A DNA stretch of 64,000 nucleotides from Dermabacter sp. (GTDB lineage Bacteria > Actinomycetota > Actinomycetes > Actinomycetales > Dermabacteraceae), in NCBI GenBank assembly GCA_030538475.1, contig JAUNTX010000011.1:18194-82193 (forward strand). Reading direction: 5' to 3'. The notes under the pieces are model-generated. The model saw nothing but the letters and a program-made list of their open reading frames with translations. It was not told the origin of the DNA and ran no database searches. Made by a program: the position numbers and the translations under genes. Positions 53,279-64,000 of this stretch are shown in pieces. Position 1 is the first letter of the stretch, and every line of letters starts with the position of its first letter.

Positions 53279-54361
53279 GTGAGTGCAAAAACATTCTCTG
53301 TAGCGGTTGCCGGAGCCTCCGGGTATGCCGGGGGCGAGGTGGTGCGCCTGCTCGCCGACCACCCGCACCTGCGCCTCGGCGCGCTGTGCGCCCACTCGAG
53401 TGCGGGGCGCCCCGTGCGAGAGGTCCTCGGGCACCTCGATCTGCCCGCATCCCTCACCTTCCAGGACACGACGGTGGACAATCTGCGCGGGCACGATGTC
53501 GTAATCCTCGGCCTGCCGCACGGCACCTCCGCGCCGCTCGCGAGCGCCCTGCGGGCCGCCGATCCGGGTGTCATCATCGTGGATCTCGGCGCCGACTTCC
53601 GGCTGGATGATCCCGCCGCCTGGGAGCGCTACTACGGCGGTGAGCACGCGGGCACCTGGACCTACGGCATCCCCGAACTCCCGCTCGCTGACGGCCGGAC
53701 CCAGCGCGACCTCCTCCAGGCCACCCGTCAGATCGCGGCGCCCGGCTGCAATGCCTCCGCCGTGACTTTCGCTGCCCTGCCGCTCGTGAGGGCCGGACTC
53801 GTGGATCCCACCTCCCTCAGCGCCGTGCTCGCGGTCGGCTACAGCGGTGCGGGAAAGGTGGCAAAGCCCCACCTGCTATACGCCGAGGCCGCGGACAGCG
53901 CGAGCGCCTACAGCGCGGGCGGCACCCACCGCCACATCCCCGAAATCCTCCAGAACCTCGACCGGGCCACTGGGATCCCGCGCAGTGACATGGCGCTCGC
54001 CTTCACCCCCGTGCTCGTGCCCATGAGCCGCGGCATCCTCGCCGTCCTCACGGCCCGCCTGAACGAGCGGGGCCGGGCCGGGGGTGCGGGCGCCGTCGGC
54101 GAGGCCTTCCACTCCACGTGGGGGAGCGAGCCCTTCGTCCGGCTGTACGAACCGGGCACCCAGCCCGCGACCGCGAACGCGCGCGGCGCCAACGCCGTCC
54201 ACCTCGGGTGGGCCTACGATCCGGTCTCCGCCACCGTCACGGTCACGTGCGCGATCGACAACCTCGTCAAGGGCACGGCGGGCGCGGCCCTCCAGTCCCT
54301 CAACCTCGCCCTCGGCCTCGACGAATCCGCGGGCCTGCCCACCGCGGGCCTGCGCCCCTGA
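53279..54361 (+). CDS. argC: N-acetyl-gamma-glutamyl-phosphate reductase
   Basis: A 360-residue NADPH-dependent reductase making N-acetylglutamate semialdehyde. Seen: VAVAGASGYAGGEVVRLL (NADP-binding loop), LGLPHGTSAPLA, DLGADFRLDDPAAWERYY (positions about 102-119), YGIPELP, IAAPGCNASAVTFAALPL with the catalytic Cys and GYSGAGK. The frame is open 45 nt upstream, but the GTG at 53279 sits 7 nt after TATAGT, gives the usual N-terminus and is preferred. First gene of argCJBDFRGH. Confidence 0.94.
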   Translation: MSAKTFSVAVAGASGYAGGEVVRLLADHPHLRLGALCAHSSAGRPVREVLGHLDLPASLTFQDTTVDNLRGHDVVILGLPHGTSAPLASALRAADPGVIIVDLGADFRLDDPAAWERYYGGEHAGTWTYGIPELPLADGRTQRDLLQATRQIAAPGCNASAVTFAALPLVRAGLVDPTSLSAVLAVGYSGAGKVAKPHLLYAEAADSASAYSAGGTHRHIPEILQNLDRATGIPRSDMALAFTPVLVPMSRGILAVLTARLNERGRAGGAGAVGEAFHSTWGSEPFVRLYEPGTQPATANARGANAVHLGWAYDPVSATVTVTCAIDNLVKGTAGAALQSLNLALGLDESAGLPTAGLRP

Positions 54362-54414
54362 GCCGGCGCCCCTGAAACCGTCCGTCGCCTCCCTGCAAAG
54401 AAGGAGCCCCACCC

Positions 54415-55602
54415 ATGTCCGTCACCTCCGCGCGCGGCTTTCGCGCCGCCGGAATCGCCGCAGGACTGAAGTCCACGGGCGCCGAGGACATCGCGCTCGT
54501 CGTCAACGACGGCCCCGAGTACGCCGCGGGCGCCGTCGTCACGAAGAACCGGGTCAAGGCCGCGCCCGTCGTATTCTCCGCCCATGCCCTCGAGACCGCT
54601 CACGCCCTGGATGCCCCCATCACAGCCGTGCTCCTTAACTCCGGCGGCGCCAACGCTTGTACGGGGGAGGGCGGGTATGCCGACACCACCCGCAGCGCCG
54701 CCCACGTCGCCTCCCTGCTCGCCGGTCACACGACCGCCACCCAGGTGCTCGTGTGCTCCACGGGACTCATCGGCGTGCGGCTGCCCATGCCCGCCCTGCT
54801 CGCAGGCGCCGAGGGCGCCCACGCGCAGCTGGACGCGGGGGAATTGGCCGGGGCCGCCGCCGCGCGGGCCATCATGACCACCGACACCGTCCCGAAGACC
54901 GCGACCCACACCGAGCACGGCGTCACGGTGGGCGGGATGGCCAAGGGCGCGGGCATGCTCGCCCCCCAGCTCGCGACCATGCTCGTCGTCGTCACGACCG
55001 ACGCCCAGCTCACCCACGCCGAAACCCAGCGCATCATCGCCGAAGCGAGCCGCACCACGTTCAACCGCGTGGACTCCGACGCCTGCATGTCCACGAACGA
55101 CACCGTGATCCTCCTGGCCAGCGGCGCGAGCGGCGTGCGGCTCAGCGAGGCCGACATGACCGAACGGGTGCGAGCCGTGTGCGCCGACCTCGCCCGCCAG
55201 CTCGTCGCCGATGCCGAAGGGGCTTCGCACGACGTGCTCGTGAGAGTCGAGAACGCCACGAGCGAAGAGGCCGCGGAAGCCGTGGCGCGCGAGATCGCCC
55301 GCTCCAACCTCGTCAAGGCCGCCATCTTCGGCAACGACCCGAACTGGGGGCGCATCGCCGCCGCCGCGGGTTGCGTGAGCGAGGCCGTGGCCCCGTTCGA
55401 TCCGCACCGCATGAACATCAGCGTCAATGGCGTGTGGGTGTGCCGGGCGGGCGGCGTCGGCGAGGATCGTGAGAAGGTGGACATGACAGAGCGGGAGGTG
55501 CGGATCGTCATGGAACTGAACGCCGGAGATGCGAGCGCCGAGGTCTGGACGAACGATCTCACCCACGAATACGTCGAAGAGAACAGCGCGTACTCGTCAT
55601 GA
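54415..55602 (+). CDS. argJ: Glutamate N-acetyltransferase / amino-acid N-acetyltransferase ArgJ
   Basis: A 395-residue self-cleaving enzyme that recycles the acetyl group from N-acetylornithine to glutamate. The autocleavage site is seen as [17 protein letters not shown] (nucleophile Thr in the ATML segment, about residue 189), with KGAGM just before. [23 protein letters not shown] at the start, TDTVPKT and [19 protein letters not shown] are typical. AAGGAG upstream of the ATG. With ArgJ present a separate ArgE is not needed. The stop overlaps argB (ATGA). Confidence 0.94.
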   Translation: MSVTSARGFRAAGIAAGLKSTGAEDIALVVNDGPEYAAGAVVTKNRVKAAPVVFSAHALETAHALDAPITAVLLNSGGANACTGEGGYADTTRSAAHVASLLAGHTTATQVLVCSTGLIGVRLPMPALLAGAEGAHAQLDAGELAGAAAARAIMTTDTVPKTATHTEHGVTVGGMAKGAGMLAPQLATMLVVVTTDAQLTHAETQRIIAEASRTTFNRVDSDACMSTNDTVILLASGASGVRLSEADMTERVRAVCADLARQLVADAEGASHDVLVRVENATSEEAAEAVAREIARSNLVKAAIFGNDPNWGRIAAAAGCVSEAVAPFDPHRMNISVNGVWVCRAGGVGEDREKVDMTEREVRIVMELNAGDASAEVWTNDLTHEYVEENSAYSS

Positions 55603-56519
55603 CAGCACAGCACTCGAGCGCGATCGGTGACGCCCAGCTCAAGAGCGAGATCCTCATCGAGGCTCTGCCCTGGATGCAGCGCTTCCAGGACTGCATCGTC
55701 GTGGTGAAGTTCGGCGGCAATGCCATGATCGACGATGCCCTGAAGGAAGCCTTCGCCGCCGACATCGTCTTCATGCGCCACGCGGGCCTGCGCCCCGTCG
55801 TCGTCCACGGCGGTGGCCCTCACATCACGCGCATGCTGAGCCGTGTGGGTCTCGAATCCGAGTTCAAGGGCGGCCTGCGCGTCACCACCCCCGAGGTCAT
55901 GGACATCGTGCGCATGGTGCTCGTCGGCCAGGTGGGCCGCGAACTCGTGGGCCTCATCAACCGCCACGGCGCCTACGCCGTCGGCATGAGCGGCGAAGAC
56001 GCCCAGCTCATTCAGGCGCGCCGCCGCACCACCGTCGTGGACGGCGAGGACGTGGACCTCGGTCTCGTCGGGGAAGTCACCGGGGTCAACCTCGAGACGA
56101 TCTACTCCGTGTTGAACGCCGGGATGATCCCCGTGGTCAGCTCGGTGGCCCCCGAAATCGGGGCCGACGGCTCCGCGACCGGCGAGGTGCTCAACATCAA
56201 CGCCGATACCGCCGCGGCCGCCATCGCCGCGGGACTCGGCGCGGAAAAGCTCGTGGTCCTCACCGATGTTGAGGGCCTGTACGCCCGCTGGCCGGACCGC
56301 TCCTCGCTCATCCCGGAAATTTCGGCGAGCGAGGTGCGGGAGATGCTGCCCACCCTCACGGAGGGCATGATCCCGAAGGCCGAGGCGCTGCTCGAGGCGA
56401 TCGATGCGGGCGTGAAGACCGCCGCGATCACGGACGGGAGGATCGCGCACGCGGTCCTGCTGGAAATCTTTACCACGAAGGGAATCGGCACCATGGTGAG
56501 AAGGGATGACTATGTCTGA
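55599..56519 (+). CDS. argB: Acetylglutamate kinase
   Basis: A 306-residue amino-acid kinase that phosphorylates N-acetylglutamate, usually the arginine-inhibited step. Seen: [12 protein letters not shown] (about 32-43), [77 protein letters not shown] (positions about 204-234) and the C-terminal KTAAITDGR. Long N-terminal helix typical of arginine-regulated hexameric forms. ATG overlaps argJ; the end overlaps argD by 8 bp. Confidence 0.95.
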   Translation: MTAQHSSAIGDAQLKSEILIEALPWMQRFQDCIVVVKFGGNAMIDDALKEAFAADIVFMRHAGLRPVVVHGGGPHITRMLSRVGLESEFKGGLRVTTPEVMDIVRMVLVGQVGRELVGLINRHGAYAVGMSGEDAQLIQARRRTTVVDGEDVDLGLVGEVTGVNLETIYSVLNAGMIPVVSSVAPEIGADGSATGEVLNINADTAAAAIAAGLGAEKLVVLTDVEGLYARWPDRSSLIPEISASEVREMLPTLTEGMIPKAEALLEAIDAGVKTAAITDGRIAHAVLLEIFTTKGIGTMVRRDDYV

Positions 56520-57741
56520 CAACGCTGTGACACCCACCGAGGGCGCGGAGATTCTGGCGCGCTACAAGGCCTCCGTCCTGCCCCTGTACTCCCCGAGCCG
56601 CGTCCTCGTGCGCGGCCGAGGCGTCGAGGTGTGGGACATCGACGGCACCCGCTACCTCGACTTCCTCGCGGGCATCGCCGTGAACACGCTCGGCCACGCC
56701 CACCCCGCGCTCGTGGCGGCGATTGCCGCCCAGGCCGGAGAGCTCATGCACGTCTCCAACTTCTTCACCACCCCCGCGCAGGTGGAACTGGCCGAACGGC
56801 TGCTCGCGCTCGCGGACGCCCCGGAAGGCTCGGGCGTCTACATGGGCAATTCGGGCGCCGAGGCGAACGAGGCCGCGTTCAAGCTCGCCCGCCGCACCGG
56901 CAAGCCGCGCATCCTCGCGCTCGAGAACAGCTTCCATGGCCGCACGATGGGCGCCCTCGCCCTCACGCACAAGCCCGCCTACCGTGCGCCGTTCGAGCCG
57001 CTGCCCGGCGGCGTCGAGTTCGTGCCCGTGGGCGACGTGGACGCTCTCGCCGCGGCGCTGTCGGCGGGGGATGTGGCCGCGCTGTTCCTCGAACCCATCC
57101 AGGGCGAGGCAGGCGTTCACCCCCTCGATCTGGACTACCTGCGCGCCGCGCGCGCCCTCACGCGCGAGCACGGCGCCCTGCTCATCATCGACGAGGTGCA
57201 GACCGGCATCGCTCGCACGGGGGCGTGGTTCGCGCACCAGACGGCGGGCATCCAGCCCGACATCATGACCCTCGCCAAGGGCCTCGGTGGGGGCTTCCCC
57301 ATTGGCGCGACCCTCACGTTCGGCCCCGAGGTCACCGCGCTGCTGAGCGCGGGCCAGCACGGCACCACCTACGGCGGCAACCCGCTCGCGGCGGCCACCG
57401 CCCTTGCGGTGCTCGACACGATTGAGAGCGAGGGTATCCTCGCCCACGTGAGCGAGGTCTCGGCCCACGTCCAGGCTCGGATCGAGGCGCTCGAGCACCC
57501 GCTCATCGAGTCGGTGCGAGGCACGGGCCTCCTGCTCGGCATCGCGCTCACGGCGCCCATCGCGCCCGCCGTCGTCACCGCCGCGCTCGATGCGGGCTTC
57601 CTCATCAACGCCCCGAACGAACGCACGCTGCGCCTGGCCCCGCCGCTCATCGTCACCGCCGACCAGCTCGGCGAGTTCGTCGATGCCCTGCCGGGACTCC
57701 TCGATGCGGCCCAGGCGGCCTCGAACGGGGGCGCCGCGTGA
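56512..57741 (+). CDS. argD: Acetylornithine aminotransferase
   Basis: A 409-residue class III PLP aminotransferase. Seen: [35 protein letters not shown] (about 107-123), [41 protein letters not shown] with the PLP Asp, and [13 protein letters not shown] with the Schiff-base Lys (about 254). Start at 56512 is favoured over an ATG 6 nt earlier because AGAAGGGA is better spaced. It overlaps the argB stop by 8 bp; its own stop overlaps argF as GTGA. Confidence 0.94.
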   Translation: MSDNAVTPTEGAEILARYKASVLPLYSPSRVLVRGRGVEVWDIDGTRYLDFLAGIAVNTLGHAHPALVAAIAAQAGELMHVSNFFTTPAQVELAERLLALADAPEGSGVYMGNSGAEANEAAFKLARRTGKPRILALENSFHGRTMGALALTHKPAYRAPFEPLPGGVEFVPVGDVDALAAALSAGDVAALFLEPIQGEAGVHPLDLDYLRAARALTREHGALLIIDEVQTGIARTGAWFAHQTAGIQPDIMTLAKGLGGGFPIGATLTFGPEVTALLSAGQHGTTYGGNPLAAATALAVLDTIESEGILAHVSEVSAHVQARIEALEHPLIESVRGTGLLLGIALTAPIAPAVVTAALDAGFLINAPNERTLRLAPPLIVTADQLGEFVDALPGLLDAAQAASNGGAA

Positions 57742-58709
57742 CCCGGCACTTCCTCAAGGACAGCGACCTCAGCCCCGACGAGCAGCGGGAGGTCCTCGCC
57801 CTCGCCCTCGATCTGGAGGCCGATCGCTTCGCCCGTCGGCCCCTCGCCGGCCCGAAGACCGTCGCGGTCCTGTTCGACAAGTCCTCCACCCGCACCCGGG
57901 TCTCGTTCGCCACGGGCATCGCCGAACTCGGCGGCTACCCGCTTGTCATGGAGGCCGGATCCAGCCAGCTTGGCCGCGGAGAATCCATCGCCGACACCAC
58001 TCGCGTCCTCACCCGCATGGCCTCCATGCTCGTGTGGCGCACCTTCGGTCAGGACCGCATTGAGGAGATGGCCGCCCACGCGAGCGTGCCGGTCATCAAC
58101 GCCCTCACCGACGCCTACCACCCGTGTCAGATTCTTGCCGACCTCGCGACCATCGGGCACCTGCGCGGGGGCTTCGAGGCCGCGGGCCCGGCGCTGGCCG
58201 GGCGCGTCCTCGCCTACGCGGGCGACGGGGCGAACAACATGGCCCACTCCTACCTGCTCGGCGGTGTCACGGCGGGGATGCACGTGCGCATCGCGTCCCC
58301 CGCCACCCACGCGGCTGATCCGGCCGTGGTGAGCAAGGCCCGCGCGATTGCCGAGCGCACAGGCGGGTCCGTGACGCTCACGGACGACCTCGCCGCGGCG
58401 TGCGAGGGCGCCCACGCGATCGCGACCGACACGTGGGTCTCGATGGGGCACGAGGGCCAGGACGGACGCGGGGACGCCACCTTCGCGCCGTTCCAGATCA
58501 CCGAGCAGGTGATGCGGCTTGGCGACGACCCGCTGTTCCTCCACTGCCTGCCCGCCTATCGCGGCAAGGAAGTGAGCGCCGAGGTGATCGACGGTCCCCG
58601 CAGCGCCGTGTGGGTTGAGGCCGAGTTCCGCCTCCACGCGCAAAAGGCCCTCATGACGTGGCTGCTCGAGCAGAGCGGCAGCGCATCCGCAGGGGTCGGG
58701 GAAGGATGA
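57738..58709 (+). CDS. argF: Ornithine carbamoyltransferase
   Basis: A 323-residue transcarbamylase that makes citrulline from ornithine and carbamoyl phosphate. The carbamoyl-phosphate loop [11 protein letters not shown] (about 47-57), HPCQILADL (about 130-138), the ornithine-binding DTWVSMG and the catalytic [11 protein letters not shown] (about 274-284) are all intact. GTG start overlapping argD; the stop overlaps argR as ATGA. The carbamoyl phosphate synthetase genes are elsewhere. Confidence 0.95.
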   Translation: MTRHFLKDSDLSPDEQREVLALALDLEADRFARRPLAGPKTVAVLFDKSSTRTRVSFATGIAELGGYPLVMEAGSSQLGRGESIADTTRVLTRMASMLVWRTFGQDRIEEMAAHASVPVINALTDAYHPCQILADLATIGHLRGGFEAAGPALAGRVLAYAGDGANNMAHSYLLGGVTAGMHVRIASPATHAADPAVVSKARAIAERTGGSVTLTDDLAAACEGAHAIATDTWVSMGHEGQDGRGDATFAPFQITEQVMRLGDDPLFLHCLPAYRGKEVSAEVIDGPRSAVWVEAEFRLHAQKALMTWLLEQSGSASAGVGEG

Positions 58710-59275
58710 GCGGCATGCAGGACAAGTTTCAGGCGCCCCAGACCAAGATTTCGCGCCAGCGCAAGATCGTCGAGCTCCTCCAGCAGCACGAGGTGGCCTC
58801 GCAGACCGCGCTCCTGGACCACCTCGCCCGCGCGGGCGTGAGCGTCACCCAGGCCACCCTGTCGCGCGACCTCGTGGAACTGCATGCCGAAAAGGTCCGC
58901 TCCGGCAGCGGCGCGCTCGTCTACATGCTCCCGCCCGAAGGCGGCGAGCGGCAGCACAGCCTGCGCCGCAGCGCCACGAAGGACACCTATTCCGCGCGCC
59001 TGGCCCGCCTCGCCGAGGAACTCCTCGTGAGCGCGGAACCGAGCGGCAACCTCGTGGTCGTCCGCACGCCCCCCGGCGCCGCCCAGTACCTCGCCAGTGC
59101 CCTCGATCACTCGGTGATCCCCGCGCTGCTCGGCACCATCGCGGGAGATGACACGATCGTGCTCATCGCGCGCGACGAGGCGGCCGGTCCCGAACTGGCC
59201 ACCAAGCTCCTCGAGCTGGCCGACGGGCGCCGCACAGACATCACCGATGCCGGACTCGGCACCGAGACCACGTGA
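58706..59275 (+). CDS. argR: Arginine repressor ArgR
   Basis: A 189-residue ArgR, the hexameric arginine-sensing repressor. The N-terminal winged helix (about 15-85) includes [25 protein letters not shown] and [18 protein letters not shown], with the SRDL recognition helix. The C-terminal oligomerisation and arginine-binding domain (about 110-175) includes [14 protein letters not shown] and [15 protein letters not shown]. Encoded within the operon it presumably controls. ATG at 58706 overlaps the argF stop; an ATG 9 nt later is possible. A clear ARG box in front of argC was not recognised. Confidence 0.94.
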   Translation: MSGMQDKFQAPQTKISRQRKIVELLQQHEVASQTALLDHLARAGVSVTQATLSRDLVELHAEKVRSGSGALVYMLPPEGGERQHSLRRSATKDTYSARLARLAEELLVSAEPSGNLVVVRTPPGAAQYLASALDHSVIPALLGTIAGDDTIVLIARDEAAGPELATKLLELADGRRTDITDAGLGTETT

Positions 59276-59342
59276 GCCACGGCCCCGCGCCACGGCTTTA
59301 GCACCCCAGATTTTCACCCACCCATCAGGAGAACCAATCCCC

Positions 59343-62044
<2,702 letters not shown>

Positions 62045-62090
62045 CCGCGCCGCCCGCTGGGCCTGTGCATGAGCCATCCCTCTGGCCCCG

Positions 62091-62124
62091 GGCGCGCGCT
62101 GCATGATCCAGCCCGGCGCGCGCC
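62091..62124 (+). terminator. Possible terminator after argH
   Basis: GGCGCGCGC (62091-62099) and GCGCGCGCC (62116-62124) form a 9-bp stem with a 16-nt loop and no T-tract. CG-repeat arms can pair by chance, so confidence is moderate. The rest of the 192-bp argH-tyrS gap holds no recognised element. Confidence 0.45.
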
Positions 62125-62236
62125 ACACGCACGAGCTGCCTCCGGTGCGCTAGCGTTAAAGCGCCTGAGCGCACGAACCGCGCGCCGGGGGCGGGCTTGC
62201 CCGCCACGCACCTGATACACAGAAACGGGGTCCACG

Positions 62237-63511
62237 GTGTCTTCCATCGTCGACGAACTTGAATGGCGAGGTCTCCTCGTCAACTCCACCGGAAAAGAAG
62301 CCCTCGCGAACGCGGCGGCCTCCGGGTCGCTCAAGTTCTATTGCGGCTTCGACCCCACCGCGGCCTCGCTCCACGTCGGCCACCTCACCCAGGTGCTGAC
62401 CATGCGCCGGCTGCAGCTCGCGGGCCACACGCCGTATGCCCTCGTGGGCGGCGCCACCGGTCTCGTGGGCGATCCCCGCATGTCCGGCGAACGCGTCATG
62501 AACTCCGAGGACATCGTGGCCGGATGGGTTCAGTCCCTGCGCGGCCAGATCGAACGCTTCCTCGATGCGGACGGCGAGTTCGGGGTGCGCATGGTCAACA
62601 ACCTCGACTGGATCGGGCCGCTCGGTGCGCTCGAGTTCCTCCGCGACTACGGCGCGCACTTCCGCATGGGCACGATGCTCTCGCGCGAGATCGTGGCGAA
62701 GCGCCTGCATTCCGACGAGGGCCTCAGCTACCTCGAGTTCTCCTACCAGATCCTCCAGGCCATCGACTACCTCGAGCTGCATCGCCGCCACGGGCTCACC
62801 CTCCAGTACGGCGGCAACGACCAGTGGGGGAACATCGTGGGCGGCGTTGACCTCATCCGCAAGGTCGACGGCGCGCAGACCCACGCCTTCACGACCCCGC
62901 TCGTCACGAAGGCCGACGGCACGAAGTTCGGCAAGAGCGAGGGCGGGGCCGTCTGGCTCGATCCGGAGCTGACCTCGCCGTACGCGTTCCACCAGTTCTG
63001 GCTCGGGGCCGACGACCGCGACGTGATCGACTACCTCAAGTTCTTCACTTTTAGGAGCCGCGAGGAGATCGAGACGCTGGCCGAGGCCACCCGGGAGCGG
63101 CCGCACGAGCGCGCCGCTCAGAAGCTCCTGGCCGACGACCTGACGGACCTGGTGCACGGGACCGACGCCACCGCGCAGGCCAAGGCGGCCGCTGCGGTAC
63201 TGTTTGGGCGCGGCAATGTGCGCGAGCTCGATGAGGCGACGGTGCGGGTGATTGCGGGCGAGCTCGAGACGGTGAAGCAGCCCGGCGACGCCCCGCTCAG
63301 CGTGGCGCTCACGGAGACGGGGCTTGTCCCCTCGACCAGTGGCGCCCGCCGCGCGCTGGCCGATGGTGGGCTCTCCATCAACGGCGACAAGCTCACCGGG
63401 GGTCCCGAGACCCTCGAGACTCGCCTGTCGACCTACGCGCCGCTCGCCGGGGGATATCTCCTGGTGCGGCGCGGCAAGAAGTCCGCGGCGATGGTGAAGC
63501 TTTCCGCCTGA
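62237..63511 (+). CDS. tyrS: Tyrosine-tRNA ligase
   Basis: A 424-residue class I synthetase. Seen: YCGFDPTAASLHVGHLTQVL with the HIGH-type HVGH (about 48-51), the tyrosine-binding EFSYQILQAIDY, YGGNDQWGNIVGGVDL and the KMSKS-type KFGKSEGG (about 232-239). A C-terminal S4 RNA-binding domain (about 355-420) begins near LALTETGLVPSTSGARRAL. GTG start; a G-rich stretch about 8 nt upstream is the only candidate ribosome binding site. No T-box leader is visible. A strong terminator separates it from the rRNA operon. Confidence 0.95.
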   Translation: MSSIVDELEWRGLLVNSTGKEALANAAASGSLKFYCGFDPTAASLHVGHLTQVLTMRRLQLAGHTPYALVGGATGLVGDPRMSGERVMNSEDIVAGWVQSLRGQIERFLDADGEFGVRMVNNLDWIGPLGALEFLRDYGAHFRMGTMLSREIVAKRLHSDEGLSYLEFSYQILQAIDYLELHRRHGLTLQYGGNDQWGNIVGGVDLIRKVDGAQTHAFTTPLVTKADGTKFGKSEGGAVWLDPELTSPYAFHQFWLGADDRDVIDYLKFFTFRSREEIETLAEATRERPHERAAQKLLADDLTDLVHGTDATAQAKAAAAVLFGRGNVRELDEATVRVIAGELETVKQPGDAPLSVALTETGLVPSTSGARRALADGGLSINGDKLTGGPETLETRLSTYAPLAGGYLLVRRGKKSAAMVKLSA

Positions 63512-63542
63512 GGGGCGTGCTGAGCGCTCCCGCGCACGAGGG

Positions 63543-63612
63543 AGACCCGCATCTCAAACGTAGGTCACACCGAGGGTTTCTTGGGGCCGACGGGAGATGC
63601 GGGTCTTCTTTT
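63543..63612 (+). terminator. Intrinsic terminator after tyrS
   Basis: AGACCCGCATCTC (63543-63555) and GAGATGCGGGTCT (63594-63606) are a perfect 13-bp inverted repeat, followed by TCTTTT. The 38-nt loop is unusually long for a terminator. Confidence 0.85.
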
Positions 63613-63672
63613 ATGCCTCTGACCTGGGGTGATGCGTGCTGAGCGCGGGTGGCGGCGGGCTGGCGCGGCAGT

Positions 63673-63701
63673 TTGACGCGGGCCGCGTCGGTGCGTAATG
63701 T
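63673..63701 (+). promoter_or_regulatory. rRNA operon promoter, upstream
   Basis: TTGACG (63673-63678), 17 bp, TAATGT (63696-63701): a near-consensus sigma-A-type promoter. It reads toward the right edge, where an rRNA operon is expected. Confidence 0.8.
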
Positions 63702-63826
63702 TGTTCCTCGTTGGCCGCACGGAAGGAAACTTCCAGAAGGTCAGTGCCACGGCTCTTCTTCGGAAGGGGCCTGCGGCGCGGGAGATTCGCAAGGATCGCC
63801 GGTGACGCAGACCACGAGGAGCGGAG

Positions 63827-63855
63827 TTGACCGGCCGCCAAGGAGTTGCTAAGCT
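63827..63855 (+). promoter_or_regulatory. rRNA operon promoter, downstream
   Basis: TTGACC (63827-63832), 17 bp, TAAGCT (63850-63855). The TTGACN-17-TAAGCT form is typical of actinobacterial rrn promoters. It lies about 150 bp after the first promoter. Confidence 0.85.
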
Positions 63856-63918
63856 AGTGACTCGCGCCGGGAAGCGAAGCTCAATTCGCCGAGGCGCACA
63901 ACGAGCCCTTGAGATCAG

Positions 63919-64000
63919 CACCGAGAATCGGTGGTGTTTCGAGGTGTGCTCATGTTGTTTGATATCTCAATAGTGTGTCTGTTTATTGATGCCAAGTTTT
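63919..64000 (+). promoter_or_regulatory. rRNA leader with boxB/boxA-like antitermination signals (continues past window)
   Basis: CACCGA-GAA-TCGGTG (63919-63933) is a short boxB-like hairpin. TGTTGTTTGA (63953-63962), followed by TATCTCAATAGTGTG, matches the boxA region and downstream sequence of actinobacterial rRNA leaders as I remember them. These signals load Nus factors so that rRNA transcription resists Rho. The 16S gene itself is not in the window. Confidence 0.75.

Noticed and set aside
53281..53297. ARG box at the start of argC
   Set aside because: TGCAAAAACATTC only loosely resembles an ArgR half-site pair and lies inside the coding sequence; too weak to annotate.
62045..62236. 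T-box leader in front of tyrS
   Set aside because: No T-box core sequence or terminator hairpin could be found in this gap.

Overview
The window is a gene-dense, GC-rich (about two thirds G+C by eye) stretch of an actinobacterial chromosome. Pointers to Actinomycetota are a division and cell-wall (dcw) cluster without ftsA, Wag31/DivIVA and SepF, a mycothiol-dependent dehydrogenase, PAC2 and DUF3040 proteins, a bifunctional-type HisA (PriA), and actinobacterial-style rRNA promoters. MurE carries the DNPR motif expected for meso-diaminopimelate. Gene order (lspA-rluD-dnaE-his-infC-rpmI-rplT-pheST-arg-tyrS) fits Micrococcales. A Dermabacteraceae-like organism is possible, but the sequence alone does not prove it.

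Layout. 1-6056: a truncated HelD/HelR-type RNA polymerase-recycling ATPase, a PAC2 protein, a cold-shock protein, a spermidine-synthase-like protein, an unknown protein, DNA polymerase IV and a DUF3040 membrane protein. 6057-6583: a 527-bp intergenic region holding a forward triple MraZ operator and, unusually, four further MraZ-box-like pairs in the opposite orientation. 6584-22642: mraZ, a candidate mraW-type RNA, rsmH, ftsL, ftsI, murE, murF, mraY, murD, ftsW, murG, murC, ftsQ and ftsZ, mostly joined by ATGA/GTGA overlaps. 22662-30213: pgeF, sepF, yggT, divIVA, lspA, rluD and dnaE. 30224-37086: hisD, an inverted DUF3054 gene, hisC, hisB, an unknown gene, hisH, a 53-residue membrane protein, hisA/priA and an SseB-family gene. 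37108-42531: an MFS protein, then a leftward siderophore uptake operon with a DtxR/IdeR-like box. 42644-47535: DUF1844, then infC (ATC start), rpmI, rplT, an rRNA methyltransferase and a CopD-CtaG fusion. 47546-49346: a leftward mycothiol detoxification pair. 49514-63511: pheST, argCJBDFRGH and tyrS. 63512-64000: a terminator, two strong rRNA promoters and the start of an rRNA leader; the 16S gene lies beyond the right edge.

How the genes work together. The dcw block makes the lipid-linked peptidoglycan precursor (MurC-F, MraY, MurG), polymerises and cross-links it at the septum (FtsW, FtsI, with FtsL and FtsQ) and places the division ring (FtsZ, SepF). DivIVA directs polar growth. The his and arg blocks are near-complete amino-acid pathways, with ArgR encoded inside its own operon. 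The infC and pheST blocks serve translation. The iron operon looks like an accessory insertion into otherwise conserved synteny.

Eight genes (speE-like, dnaE, hisD, the DUF3054 gene, hisC, the MFS gene, the DUF1844 gene and argC) have a TANNNT -10 hexamer ending exactly 6-7 nt before the start codon and no ribosome binding site. This predicts leaderless mRNAs and was used to choose several starts. No CRISPR array, insertion sequence, prophage or tRNA gene was seen. Apart from the MraZ-box architecture and the leaderless promoters, this is mostly housekeeping sequence, and I found no clear new multi-gene system.
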